The position numbers were made by a program, and so were the translations under genes. The notes beneath the pieces were generated by a model. It was given only the letters and a program-made list of their open reading frames with translations, made no database searches and was not told where the DNA came from. A stretch of DNA of 64,000 nt from Thermoplasmata archaeon (lineage in GTDB: Archaea; Thermoplasmatota; Thermoplasmata; Thermoplasmatales; Thermoplasmataceae), in assembly GCA_021797355.1 (NCBI GenBank), contig JAJZZX010000003.1, positions 124,001 to 188,000 on the forward strand, read 5' to 3'. Shown piece after piece: positions 8,223 through 16,915 of this stretch; the stretch's first letter is position 1, and each line of letters starts with the position of its first letter.

Positions 8223-9134
8223 CTACACTATTCCTGATACGAGTTCCCCAAGGACACTGGAATGAAATCTGACCACATCACCCTTTTTGAGCCACCCATT
8301 CTTTTCAGGGCCAATTTCAAGTATGCACCCTCCTCCTGCAGTGCCGCTCATAATGATATCGCCAGGCTTCAGGCTGGTTCCGGTGGATGCCCACGAAATC
8401 ATTTCCTGGAATGTCCAGTGCATCCTGTTCAGGTTTGAGGATGCGTACTCATTATCGTTGACATATGCCTTGAGATCGCAATCCAGCTTTCTTTCCGGAT
8501 CAAGCCGGGATGCCATCTCATCCGCAGTCACAAGGAACCGCCCAAAGCTTGTGGCAAAATCCTTGCTCTTTGCAGGGCCAAGGCCGATCTTCATCTCCTT
8601 TCTCTGTATGTCCCTTGCGCTCCAGTCATTTGCAAGCATAAACCCGAATATGTACTGCCAGGCATCGCTCTTCGGTATGTCCTTGCCCTCCTTCCCAATC
8701 ACTGCAGCCACCTCAAGTTCAAAATCAAGTTCGCTGCTGAACTCGGGATACGTTATATCATGATCACTGGGGAAAAGCGAGGAATTTCCGGAGTAATAAT
8801 AGGCTGGAAACTCGTACCATTCAGGCACCATTTCGAGGCCCCTCCTTGCCCGTGCGGCCCTGACATGATCCTCAAATGCATAAAAGTCCCTTATCTGGTT
8901 CACCATTGGAATCGGAACAAGATATGAAGACGGGACATAGTCAGTTATTCCTGAAAGCCTGCCCTCTCTTAGAAAGGCGGCAACCTTTCCAGAACTCCTT
9001 GACACATCGGAAAAGAAAGTTCTTGGGGATTCTCCTGGATCAACTCCTGCAATCTCATAGAAATCCAGGAAAGACTCTCCGTGTACCACAACGGTTTTTG
9101 GCCCATCGTCGGTATTTATTCTTGCTATCCTCAT
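8223..9134 (-). CDS. fumarylacetoacetate hydrolase family protein
   Basis: A 303-residue FAH-fold hydrolase. The catalytic Asp/His pair is D83 and H90 (DFYAFEDH), corresponding to human FAH D126/H133. The metal ligands are E139 and E141 (ELE), with D170 in ANDWSARD. A C-terminal SWASTGTSLKPGDIIMSGT is the family's GD-GTP region. Human FAH is 419 residues; this is the compact form. From its position two bases after HPPD and before HGO, it should release acetoacetate plus a C4 acid (fumarate, or succinate if the product is first reduced). Related FAHD-type acylpyruvases are an alternative, but context favours the homogentisate route. Confidence 0.88.
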   Translation of the reverse strand: MRIARINTDDGPKTVVVHGESFLDFYEIAGVDPGESPRTFFSDVSRSSGKVAAFLREGRLSGITDYVPSSYLVPIPMVNQIRDFYAFEDHVRAARARRGLEMVPEWYEFPAYYYSGNSSLFPSDHDITYPEFSSELDFELEVAAVIGKEGKDIPKSDAWQYIFGFMLANDWSARDIQRKEMKIGLGPAKSKDFATSFGRFLVTADEMASRLDPERKLDCDLKAYVNDNEYASSNLNRMHWTFQEMISWASTGTSLKPGDIIMSGTAGGGCILEIGPEKNGWLKKGDVVRFHSSVLGELVSGIV

Positions 9135-9136
9135 GG

Positions 9137-10222
9137 CTAAAGGTTACCCCTTCTTGCCTGCTCGGCCTCAATGGACTTGAAGAGCTCCCTGAAATTGCCC
9201 TTTCCGAATGACGTTGCCCCTTTTCTCTGTATGACCTCGTAGAAAAAGGTTGGCCTGTCACCCACGGGCTTGGTGAAGATCTGAAGAAGATAGCCATCAT
9301 CATCCCTGTCCACAAGTATGTTCAGGCGCCTTAGGTCCTCAAGCTTTTCGTCTATTTTCCCCACCCTCTCAAGAAGTGTATCATAATATACGGAAGGTGT
9401 TGGCAGGAATTCAACACCACGTTTCTTCATCTCCTCAACGGTCTTCACAATGTTGCCGGTCTCAATGGCAATGTGCTGTACACCTGGTGAGTTGTAGTAG
9501 TCCAGGTACTCCTGTATCTGTGATTTCTTCAGCCCTATTGCCGGCTCGTTAATGGGAAATATGATCTTCCTGTTGCCATAGTGGACCACCTTTGATCGAA
9601 GGGCAGAGTATTCGGTACTTATGTCCTTGTCGTCAAAGCTGATGAGCTGATCAAAACCCATGCCCTTCACATAATAGTCAACCCATGAGTTCATCATCCT
9701 GTCTTCGACATTTCCCACTATATGATCGATCTTCTTCAGACCAACTGGTTTTGCCCTGCTACCAACCTCCACAAAATTTGGAGGTATATCGGAGCCGTAG
9801 TCTGCAGTTTCCTCCAGAGTGTGTAACGTATCACCGAATGATGACACAACGGCGGTGTTCATGACACCATCGCGGCCCTTGATTCTTACTGTATTTCCCA
9901 CCCTGGCAATTCCGCGTTTGCGGATGAATTCAACTGTATCGCCGAGGTTTTCAACGCTTAATGATACATCCCTGACTCCATCCCCATGAAGCCGCACATG
10001 ATCTGCAATTGGAGAATTATAGTTCAGAAAGCTTGTGAAGATGAGCTTTACGTCACCCTGCCTGAGAAGGTATGATACCCTGTCCCTGATGCCTGTTTCC
10101 GGCCCGGAATAGGCAACCAGATCGAAGCCGAGTGCCTGTTGATGGTAATAGGCCCACTGCCTGGCTGATCCGACGTAATATTCGACAGCGTTGACCGAAT
10201 CGAACAGGTTTTCATTGTCCAT
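9137..10222 (-). CDS. hpd: 4-hydroxyphenylpyruvate dioxygenase
   Basis: A 361-residue Fe(II) extradiol-type enzyme that converts 4-hydroxyphenylpyruvate to homogentisate. It has two vicinal-oxygen-chelate halves, and the C-terminal one carries the iron ligands H167 (KKIDHIVGNV), H250 (GVQHIAIETG) and E329 (FFYEVIQRKG). Length is normal for the family. It is the first gene of the leftward operon, so the promoter should lie in the 107-116-base divergent gap shared with the HemQ-type gene. No tyrosine aminotransferase is nearby, so the keto acid must be made elsewhere. Confidence 0.92.
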   Translation of the reverse strand: MDNENLFDSVNAVEYYVGSARQWAYYHQQALGFDLVAYSGPETGIRDRVSYLLRQGDVKLIFTSFLNYNSPIADHVRLHGDGVRDVSLSVENLGDTVEFIRKRGIARVGNTVRIKGRDGVMNTAVVSSFGDTLHTLEETADYGSDIPPNFVEVGSRAKPVGLKKIDHIVGNVEDRMMNSWVDYYVKGMGFDQLISFDDKDISTEYSALRSKVVHYGNRKIIFPINEPAIGLKKSQIQEYLDYYNSPGVQHIAIETGNIVKTVEEMKKRGVEFLPTPSVYYDTLLERVGKIDEKLEDLRRLNILVDRDDDGYLLQIFTKPVGDRPTFFYEVIQRKGATSFGKGNFRELFKSIEAEQARRGNL

Positions 10223-10267
10223 GTATGAATAACAATAATACAGTAATAAGGATTATTCATGATAAAC

Positions 10268-10279
10268 CGCTAAATAGCG
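10268..10279. promoter_or_regulatory. inverted repeat in HPPD/HemQ divergent promoter
   Basis: The 12 bases CGCTAAATAGCG form a 5+2+5 dyad about 45 bases upstream of the HPPD start and about 60 bases upstream of the HemQ-type start. It could be a regulator site for the tyrosine operon. The role is inferred from position only. Confidence 0.35.
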
Positions 10280-10337
10280 ATGTCACATGATATCCAGTGC
10301 CATCACTCAGGCGGAAATGCATAACTAATTGAATGCA

Positions 10338-11021
10338 ATGGAGGAAATGATAAAGTTGGGCGAAGAGATTTACACATCTGTCCTCACCTACAGGTTCCGG
10401 CAAGAATTTTACGCCTCTCCTGACAGCCAGAAGGACAGGACTGTTGATTCCATTAATTCGTTCTTCAACCAGTGGTCCGGGAAACTGATCAACCTCAGGA
10501 TGTACAGATCAGTGCGGTACGACTGCGACATAATTTTCTGGTTTTCATCCCATGATCCGGCTTCCATTGCAGGTTTCCGGGAATCACTGAACCACTCTTT
10601 TTCGGGGATGGCTGAGCCTGCTTACAGCATGTTTTCACTCTATGAGCATTCCCCCTATCTCAAGGCTGGCAAGAGACTGGAAGATACACTGAGGTTCCCG
10701 CCAAAGAGGTATTTTGTTGCATACCCGATGAGCAAGACTCCGGACTGGTACCTCATAGACTATGACGAGCGAAAGAAGATACTGGCTGAGCACATCGGAA
10801 TGGCATCATCACATCCGGAAAACCAGGACATTAGATCATATACAACCTACTCATACGGGCTTGGAGACCAGGAGTTCGTGGTTCTTTACGAAACTGATTC
10901 ACTTGCGCAATGGTCGCACGTGACTGCAAAACTAAGGGAGGCAACTGCAAGGAAATGGATCATAAAGGAAGAACCAATATTCATTGGAATACTGTCTGAG
11001 CCATTTGCCATGCAGAGGTGA
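10338..11021 (+). CDS. hemQ: chlorite dismutase-family heme protein, HemQ-type
   Basis: About 227 residues, with YPMSKTPDWY and EHIGMASSH giving the signature of the chlorite dismutase/HemQ family. The tyrosine of YPM matches the residue implicated in coproheme decarboxylation, and the histidine of EHIG the proximal heme ligand. HemQ makes heme b from coproheme and is also found in archaea. I prefer the ATG at 10338; a TTG three codons earlier (10329) is in frame. The gene is divergent from HPPD and ends three bases before the convergent zinc-ribbon gene. A non-HemQ heme-binding Cld-like role is possible. Confidence 0.75.
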   Translation: MEEMIKLGEEIYTSVLTYRFRQEFYASPDSQKDRTVDSINSFFNQWSGKLINLRMYRSVRYDCDIIFWFSSHDPASIAGFRESLNHSFSGMAEPAYSMFSLYEHSPYLKAGKRLEDTLRFPPKRYFVAYPMSKTPDWYLIDYDERKKILAEHIGMASSHPENQDIRSYTTYSYGLGDQEFVVLYETDSLAQWSHVTAKLREATARKWIIKEEPIFIGILSEPFAMQR

Positions 11022-11023
11022 TT

Positions 11024-11656
11024 TTACGGCTGGTTCTGCTTTCCCATTGCATCCTTCACTCGCTTGACTAGCCCTCCAAGGGCATCTCCAACGTTGGTGC
11101 CCTTCCTCATTGTGAAGGAATATCGGCCCTGGCTATCCTGGCTTAGCCCAAGGGAGGCCAGCATGGCATTCTTGATCCTCTCCTTTTGCCAGTTGTCCTG
11201 AATTTCACGCAGCTTTGACATTGTATCTGTGAGGCTTGTGGTCAATATTCCTGCCTTCATTGACAGTATCATCTCATCGCTGCTGATCGATCTCATGGAA
11301 TTTTCATCTACAACCAGGGCCAGTATGTCGGCACCCATCCTGTACTTCGCAAGGACAAGCGCCTCCCACACCTTCTCGCTCAGGCGGGAAGATGAATATG
11401 CCACGAGGACTGATATTTCAGGAGACACCATTAGCAGGTTATCCATGCCTGAAAGTTCCGGGGGCAGGCTTCTCACACTGTTTGCAGACCAGCCCAGTGC
11501 TCTGGAGTGCTTCTTAAGGGCAACCATCATTTCAGATTCTCTAGAGTCCGCTGCAGAAGCACTGTGATCTGCATTATTATGCATTGGAGAACCGCATTTC
11601 TGGCAGTATGCTACACCTTCCGGCATATGTGAACCACAGTTCGGGCACACAATCAT
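11024..11656 (-). CDS. zinc-ribbon protein at the end of the phospho-signalling operon
   Basis: A 210-residue soluble protein. An N-terminal zinc ribbon with CPNC (C4, C7) and CQKC (C18, C21) is followed by a short linker and an unrecognised alpha/beta domain (about residues 45-205). The latter has a LLMVSPEISVLVAYSSS-type strand near 75-91 and a charged helical C-terminus. The ribbon resembles that of the FHA protein in the same operon, which suggests a shared docking element. It begins 63 bases after the membrane kinase stop in the same direction and is probably the last gene of the operon. Its function is unknown. Confidence 0.65.
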   Translation of the reverse strand: MIVCPNCGSHMPEGVAYCQKCGSPMHNNADHSASAADSRESEMMVALKKHSRALGWSANSVRSLPPELSGMDNLLMVSPEISVLVAYSSSRLSEKVWEALVLAKYRMGADILALVVDENSMRSISSDEMILSMKAGILTTSLTDTMSKLREIQDNWQKERIKNAMLASLGLSQDSQGRYSFTMRKGTNVGDALGGLVKRVKDAMGKQNQP

Positions 11657-11719
11657 GAAATAACCATGGCAGAAGATGATTTGAAAACTTCCACTGGCAT
11701 CAAACTCGAATCGGGAGCA

Positions 11720-14071
11720 TCATTCATGTAAGCTCTTGAACCCGTAGTCATGATTGGCACAGTGCAAGAGGCTCTTCCTAATCTCGCTCATGTCGCTGTA
11801 TCTGTTTGCGGGGTCTGGATCAATGCACCTCATTATTATGTACTGCAGCGGCTTCTTGACGAATGGGTTTACCTTTGACGGTTCCGTTACCGGAACAGAA
11901 CTGGCATCCCTGATGAGCTGGTTCCTGTCTGAATAGAACTTGCTGGAATTGACCCTGCTCTCAATGAAGACCTGCCTCTTTGCAAGGTTCTTCGCAGACT
12001 TGAAATCGTTGTGCGATCCCGTCAGCATGTAATACATTACCATTCCGAATTCATATACATCATAAGTTTCATCTGTGTTATAGTTGTTCAGGAGTATTTC
12101 TGGAGGTGAATAAAGGACGGAGAACTGTGAGAAGACTATGTTGCCAAATCCCCTTACCTTTGCTGATCCGAAATCGACTATTTTTGGAACCATGACGTCC
12201 TTTCTCATGTCCTGGATAAGCCTTTCCGGCGTCCTAGCGTAAGACTTGACAGAGAGCCCATTTCTGCTGGAAAACATTATGTTATCTGGCTTTATGTCAC
12301 CGTGCAGTATCTTTGCGTCATGGGCATCCTGTAGCCCCTGCTCAACCCTGGTGACAATCTCAAAGAACAGCTCGATCTGCTTCTGTGTGTTGAACTTTAT
12401 TTCAAGGTCAGACAGCTTTCCTCCCTGAAGCAGTTCCATGATAATTGCAGGGGGGTTCTCCTTGTATTTCTCCATCTTTGTGCCGTCTTCCGGATACGTC
12501 CTGAGGCCAACCCCTATGATATTTACAACATATTTCTTTCCATTGAGGATCATCACATTCTGGAACTCAAGCAGAAACTTTCTCAGGAATTCGTTGTCAA
12601 ACGCAATCTTGGTCCCGTCTGATGCGAACGGTTTCAGTATCTTGATGGCGACCTCTGCCTCGCCCGGCTTCACAGCCTTGAGAACATAAGCAAAGCCTGT
12701 TTCCCTGCTGATTATATCAGTTACCCGATATCCAGATATTTCCCTGCCAATCCAGAAGTCCGGGACATTTTGGGAATTGCCTGAATGCTGTGCCGGCCTT
12801 GGCTGAGGCTTTGGCTTTGGTGTGGGCTGCACCACCTGTACACTCTGCTTCCTGGCAGCCGGTTTACGGTTTACCTGGACAGTCTTGAGCAGATCATAGT
12901 TGGCAAGAAACTTCTCCTTCATTGATCCGGAAATGTATCCGGCAGTTCCCACAACTACAGACGACAGTGCCATGCCTGCAATAAGGGGCACCTGGAATTT
13001 CCCCCCATCGCCAGCCATATAAAGGGAGATAAGCCCCATGGCAAGGATAGTGCCAAATACAATTGTAGACTTCCCACCCTTTGAAGCGATTATTCTGCCA
13101 GCCAGGACAAAGAACGTCAGGATAAGAATAGCTATTAGGACGATGAAATAAACCCTGGGAGACAGGAACTCCCTGAATCCAATCTTTCCGTCAATGAAGG
13201 ACGTAGGCAGGAGGCCGAAATAAAGGAGAATGAAGTATCCTCCAACTGTTGGAATTACCGCACCTGCCAGCTTCTTAAGAGACATCGGCCGGGAAAAGCC
13301 CCTGAATATGTATACTATTGAGATGGACGCAATTATTGCAAGAACATATGACAGAAGCAGGTAAGCTAAAGGAAAAACCAGTGTTGCTGGATGAACTAGG
13401 CCGGAGAGGAAATACTTCAGGCTGCCTTGTAAATACAGGGGCACCATTACCATGTTCCCGTACAGCAGTATTGCTGGTATCCTTCTGTGAAATTTGAACC
13501 TTGCATAATAGGCCTCCACGGCAATCATTGGGATTGAGATGTAAAATACTTCGTGAACGAATGTTGAGAGGGAATCCATGTAAACAAGATTTCTGTTAAG
13601 CTGCGGAATGAATGCGAGAAGCATGAAGGTTCCGGTGATTATGGCCTCCCCTGAGATCTTGTTCTTCAGTGGTGCCTTCTTCAGTAGTGCTGAAAAGAAG
13701 GAACCTGTTACAAGGATAAGTGCAAAATACGGCATGTAGAGGAGCCCGATAGCCATGTAGGGTTCGGCAGGGAGGAGGAATGACATTGACCTGTATTCCC
13801 TAACAAGAAGCAGGAGAAAGCTCAGAAGGAAGAAGAGCCACGCAAATCCCACAATGGACTTCCTGGCTGCCTTGTAGCCGCCCTGTGGATTCTTTGCGAC
13901 AGTTCCGAAGGCAACCAGAACTATTGCCAGCTCGAGAGTTAGGGCTGTGACTAGATGTGCATGCGGTATAGCAGGGAACACAAGGACATAGCTGTTGGCA
14001 AATATTATGAGCGCTACCAGAACAAGTACGGATCCTGCGGCCTGGAGTATCAGGCCCGCTTTAGAGGCCAT
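11720..14071 (-). CDS. polytopic membrane protein with C-terminal Ser/Thr protein kinase domain
   Basis: A 783-residue receptor-like kinase. Residues 1 to about 385 contain around a dozen hydrophobic helices. A Pro/Lys/Gln linker (about 400-435) leads to a Hanks-type kinase domain (about 440-780). Conserved elements are the lysine in VAIKILKP, the catalytic loop HGDIKPDN near 590, DFG in KIVDFGSAK, PPE in place of APE, and the helix-F region YDVYEFGMVMYY. The glycine loop is degenerate (ISRETGFAYV). The start overlaps the phosphatase gene by 22 bases, indicating tight coupling. Its likely substrates are the co-encoded FHA and VWA proteins. The sensed signal is unknown. Confidence 0.85.
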   Translation of the reverse strand: MASKAGLILQAAGSVLVLVALIIFANSYVLVFPAIPHAHLVTALTLELAIVLVAFGTVAKNPQGGYKAARKSIVGFAWLFFLLSFLLLLVREYRSMSFLLPAEPYMAIGLLYMPYFALILVTGSFFSALLKKAPLKNKISGEAIITGTFMLLAFIPQLNRNLVYMDSLSTFVHEVFYISIPMIAVEAYYARFKFHRRIPAILLYGNMVMVPLYLQGSLKYFLSGLVHPATLVFPLAYLLLSYVLAIIASISIVYIFRGFSRPMSLKKLAGAVIPTVGGYFILLYFGLLPTSFIDGKIGFREFLSPRVYFIVLIAILILTFFVLAGRIIASKGGKSTIVFGTILAMGLISLYMAGDGGKFQVPLIAGMALSSVVVGTAGYISGSMKEKFLANYDLLKTVQVNRKPAARKQSVQVVQPTPKPKPQPRPAQHSGNSQNVPDFWIGREISGYRVTDIISRETGFAYVLKAVKPGEAEVAIKILKPFASDGTKIAFDNEFLRKFLLEFQNVMILNGKKYVVNIIGVGLRTYPEDGTKMEKYKENPPAIIMELLQGGKLSDLEIKFNTQKQIELFFEIVTRVEQGLQDAHDAKILHGDIKPDNIMFSSRNGLSVKSYARTPERLIQDMRKDVMVPKIVDFGSAKVRGFGNIVFSQFSVLYSPPEILLNNYNTDETYDVYEFGMVMYYMLTGSHNDFKSAKNLAKRQVFIESRVNSSKFYSDRNQLIRDASSVPVTEPSKVNPFVKKPLQYIIMRCIDPDPANRYSDMSEIRKSLLHCANHDYGFKSLHE

Positions 14072-14940
14072 TCTATGCTACCCTCCACCTCATCCGGCAC
14101 AATTCCTATTTTCTGGCTTTCCTTCCCGAGGCCGCCATCGACCTGTACATCAAGAATGGCAGCCTTTCCCTTGTGATACCTGGAGGAGAAAATTGAAACA
14201 AGCATATCGCCAAACATGTATTCATATCCGTTCTTCTTCACTTCATGTGCCCTGACCATCAGTTTGATTCCATTTTTCCGGGCAAAATCATTGAACGCGT
14301 CCGGGCCAAAGAGATAGGTGCCCTCACCCCTAGTTCCCGGAAGAAATCCGTCAACGTATTCCCTGGGATCATTCCACAGTATCTGGAATGCATCCTGGTT
14401 GGCTGGCTCCAGGTCATCCATTGGCAGTTTCTCCCAACTGCCAATTTCTGTCGCGCCCTGCGGTATTCCCCCATGGACGGCAATCAGCTGGCCGTTTATG
14501 AAAAGGGCGTATGGCAGCCGGCCATAAAGCCTGAGTATGTGCGGATAAACCGATTCAAGCAGGCCAAATTCCTTAAGCTCATCCATGAAACCATAGTATT
14601 CGTTCGTAAGGGAACTCTCATGATTTCCCCTCACTATTACTATCCTCGTGGAAAAGATTGCACATTCTACCGGGAATAAAAGATTGAGCAGCTGGTTCTT
14701 GCCTCTGTCAACAAGATCGCCCACAAAGCACACCATTCTGCTGTTCACAGAGACTGCAAGAGCATAGGATGTTACGTCAAGCGCACCATGGGTATCGCCA
14801 ATAAATGTAACTGTCCCCGATTCAATCACGACCTTCTTGACAGGAACGGGATGGCCCAGCTTTTCCACATACCTGTCAATGGTGTCATTAATCTGGTTTG
14901 GAATTGCTAAATACATTTGAAGCACCGATTCAAACTGCAT
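14050..14940 (-). CDS. PPP-family serine/threonine phosphatase
   Basis: A 296-residue metallophosphatase of the PP1/PP2A/PP2B family. The dimetal motifs are complete: GDTHG at 48-52, GDLVDRG at 74-80 and RGNHE at 104-108, followed by H156 in AVHGGIP and R230/H232 in VRAHE. This is the full PPP signature, so activity is expected. It should reverse phosphorylation by the co-encoded kinase. It overlaps the FHA gene by 11 bases upstream and the kinase gene by 22 bases downstream. A diadenosine-tetraphosphate hydrolase of the same fold is less likely given the operon. Confidence 0.9.
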   Translation of the reverse strand: MQFESVLQMYLAIPNQINDTIDRYVEKLGHPVPVKKVVIESGTVTFIGDTHGALDVTSYALAVSVNSRMVCFVGDLVDRGKNQLLNLLFPVECAIFSTRIVIVRGNHESSLTNEYYGFMDELKEFGLLESVYPHILRLYGRLPYALFINGQLIAVHGGIPQGATEIGSWEKLPMDDLEPANQDAFQILWNDPREYVDGFLPGTRGEGTYLFGPDAFNDFARKNGIKLMVRAHEVKKNGYEYMFGDMLVSIFSSRYHKGKAAILDVQVDGGLGKESQKIGIVPDEVEGSIEWPLKRA

Positions 14941-15484
14941 TCAGTGACGTAACCTTTATTATGGTCCCCTCTCCGAACTTTATCAGTGATTTTTCAGCAA
15001 TCTTTGTCTTCTCCTTTATCTCAACAAACTTCACTCCATCATAGAGGAAGGAACCATTGCTGCTCCCGACATCTTCCAGGTAGTAAGAGCCGCCGTCTAG
15101 GACTATTTTTGCATGCATCCTGGAGACGCTGCCGTCCGGAATCTGAAGCACATTCTCCGGGGATCTTCCCACAGAAACCGCAGGAAAGACGGAGAAATTG
15201 ACCCTGACCTTCTTTCCCATAAGCCCTTCAACTGGCGTCTGGACAAACTGAATCTCGAGGAAACTCTCGTTTTCTGGAGGAGGGGATTCCACCTTCTGTG
15301 ATTTTTCCTGAACGGGCGGCTGCGGTGCAGATCCCTGGGGCGGAGGGGCCTGCTGGCTCTCCTGAAGCCTAACTTCTGCCCCTGTTTCCACCACACTGAT
15401 CTTTCCTGAGCCGCAAACTATGCACACGTCTTCTGAATCCTCATTCTGGGAACCACACTTAGTGCAAAACCATGTCATTTTCAA
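14930..15484 (-). CDS. FHA-domain protein with N-terminal zinc ribbon
   Basis: A 184-residue adaptor. The zinc ribbon uses C7/C10 and C21/C24. A proline- and glutamine-rich linker (about 38-72) leads to a forkhead-associated domain (about 76-184). Phosphothreonine-binding residues are conserved: GRS at 105-107, SRMH at 120-123 and SSNGS at 140-144. FHA domains bind phosphothreonine peptides, so this protein probably reads marks made by the membrane kinase and recruits partners. It overlaps the VWA gene by four bases and the phosphatase gene by 11 bases. Confidence 0.9.
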   Translation of the reverse strand: MKMTWFCTKCGSQNEDSEDVCIVCGSGKISVVETGAEVRLQESQQAPPPQGSAPQPPVQEKSQKVESPPPENESFLEIQFVQTPVEGLMGKKVRVNFSVFPAVSVGRSPENVLQIPDGSVSRMHAKIVLDGGSYYLEDVGSSNGSFLYDGVKFVEIKEKTKIAEKSLIKFGEGTIIKVTSLNAV

Positions 15485-16665
15485 TTCCTCTTTATCTTTG
15501 TTGTCTGGTTGTACGCTTCTTTCTTGTCCACATCTCCACTGCCAGAGGACAGCACCCGGTCAAGTTTCCTCGTAGCCTCTATGAACTCGATCTTCCTGGT
15601 TGCGTTTGCTGCCTCCATGGCCTGCTTGTTTATCCTGGTGGCGGTGTCAAAGTCTCCCTGAGCAATCAGGTATTCCACCTGGTTCATCTGCATCTTTAGC
15701 CTTGCCTCGTTTACCAGGTCCCTGTTAATATGTGATACAACGGTTTCTGAATTCTTGGTCCTGGTAAGGTTCAAAGTTTCCCGCAAATCCTTCTGTGAGC
15801 CGTCATTGTCCCTGAAGGAAAGGGTTGCCTGCATTGCGGCAATGTTCCCTTCAGCCCCTCCCTTTATGTCTATGGACCCTGTGACATTGACTGGAGTTGA
15901 ACCTATTGACCCAAGGGATACGGTTGCAATGCCGTCATCAACGGTGAATGACTGGTCAAAGATATTTATTGATCCGGATTCGCGAGGTACAATCTTAAGA
16001 ACTGCTGATGAACCCCCGGAGGTTGCTGCTTCAACGGCGTACTTTCTGAAGGTATCGGAAACAAGGCTCCTGTCTGTGGCGTTTACAAAATCACCGTTTG
16101 TTATGTCTGAAATCCTCTTCAGTATGGTCTCATCATAGTCGCCTATTCCTATTGAAACGATTTTCATTCCTATTTCAGATGCGTTGGCAGCAAGCTTCTC
16201 ATACTGGTCCAGGTCATTGACATCTGACGGCTGGCCGTCAGTGAGAATTATCGCTGTCACTGAACCGCCCTCCTGGCTGAATTTCCTGGAATCATCATAC
16301 ACCGTCTGTAGCGCCCGGTACAGGCTGGTTCCACCTGAGGCTTTAATCTTGTCAATTTCTCGGGTTATCTTATCTATGTCGTCAACCGGAGACATTGGTA
16401 TTATTCTTTCTACCCTGTTTGCGAAGGAATAAAGTGCCAGCTCATTGCTTTCCCCAAGGACATCCAGAACCATTTTGGCAGCATCCTTGGCATCATCCAG
16501 TTTCTCTCCATGCATGGAGCCGCTTCTGTCAATTACAACCGCAATGGCGGATCCCGAACCGGTATCTTCACCCTCCACGGCACTTACTGCTATCTGGAAA
16601 TATATCTTGGTAAGCGTGTCAGAGAAGCAGTAGGAATTGCTTGCCTTAAGTTCCATTTTCAGCAT
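15481..16665 (-). CDS. von Willebrand factor A (VWA) domain protein
   Basis: A 394-residue protein whose VWA domain (about 35-215) has an intact MIDAS metal site: DRSGS at 46-50, T113 in SGGTSLYRA and D143 in ILTDGQPSD. A beta-rich region (about 220-330) follows, then a helical C-terminal part with charged residues. No signal peptide is seen, so it acts in the cytosol. VWA/MIDAS domains bind protein partners through a metal-bridged acidic residue. It is the first gene of the leftward signalling operon, overlapping the FHA gene by four bases. A second ATG at codon 4 could be the true start. Confidence 0.88.
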   Translation of the reverse strand: MLKMELKASNSYCFSDTLTKIYFQIAVSAVEGEDTGSGSAIAVVIDRSGSMHGEKLDDAKDAAKMVLDVLGESNELALYSFANRVERIIPMSPVDDIDKITREIDKIKASGGTSLYRALQTVYDDSRKFSQEGGSVTAIILTDGQPSDVNDLDQYEKLAANASEIGMKIVSIGIGDYDETILKRISDITNGDFVNATDRSLVSDTFRKYAVEAATSGGSSAVLKIVPRESGSINIFDQSFTVDDGIATVSLGSIGSTPVNVTGSIDIKGGAEGNIAAMQATLSFRDNDGSQKDLRETLNLTRTKNSETVVSHINRDLVNEARLKMQMNQVEYLIAQGDFDTATRINKQAMEAANATRKIEFIEATRKLDRVLSSGSGDVDKKEAYNQTTKIKRN

Positions 16666-16847
16666 ATTATGGAAAGAAATAATTAAAGTTTAAGAATATT
16701 TTGGTCTATAATTATATATTTCACAAAAGAGGCAGAAGTGCGGTATAATTCCATACAGAGAAGGTTCCACGGCAAATTAGGCATATGGCTGGCGAGAAAA
16801 TTGAACATTGCGTCTCAGCAGGAGGAATGGTTTCAGCAGCTTAAAAT

Positions 16848-16871
16848 TGGCATAGGGCCCAAGTTATGCCA
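16848..16871. repeat. 7-bp inverted repeat in divergent promoter region
   Basis: TGGCATA at 16848-16854 and TATGCCA at 16865-16871 are perfect inverted copies separated by ten bases. They lie in the 250-base gap between the VWA operon and the rightward gene at 16916. This could be a regulator site or a short RNA hairpin. No other clear feature was found in this gap. Confidence 0.3.
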
Positions 16872-16915
16872 GTGTAATTCAGAATGTTATTATAATAAAA
16901 TTCAGTTTGGAACTC

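Noticed and set aside
8287-8763. 158-residue plus-strand open frame
   Set aside because: Antisense to the FAH-family hydrolase with no independent features.
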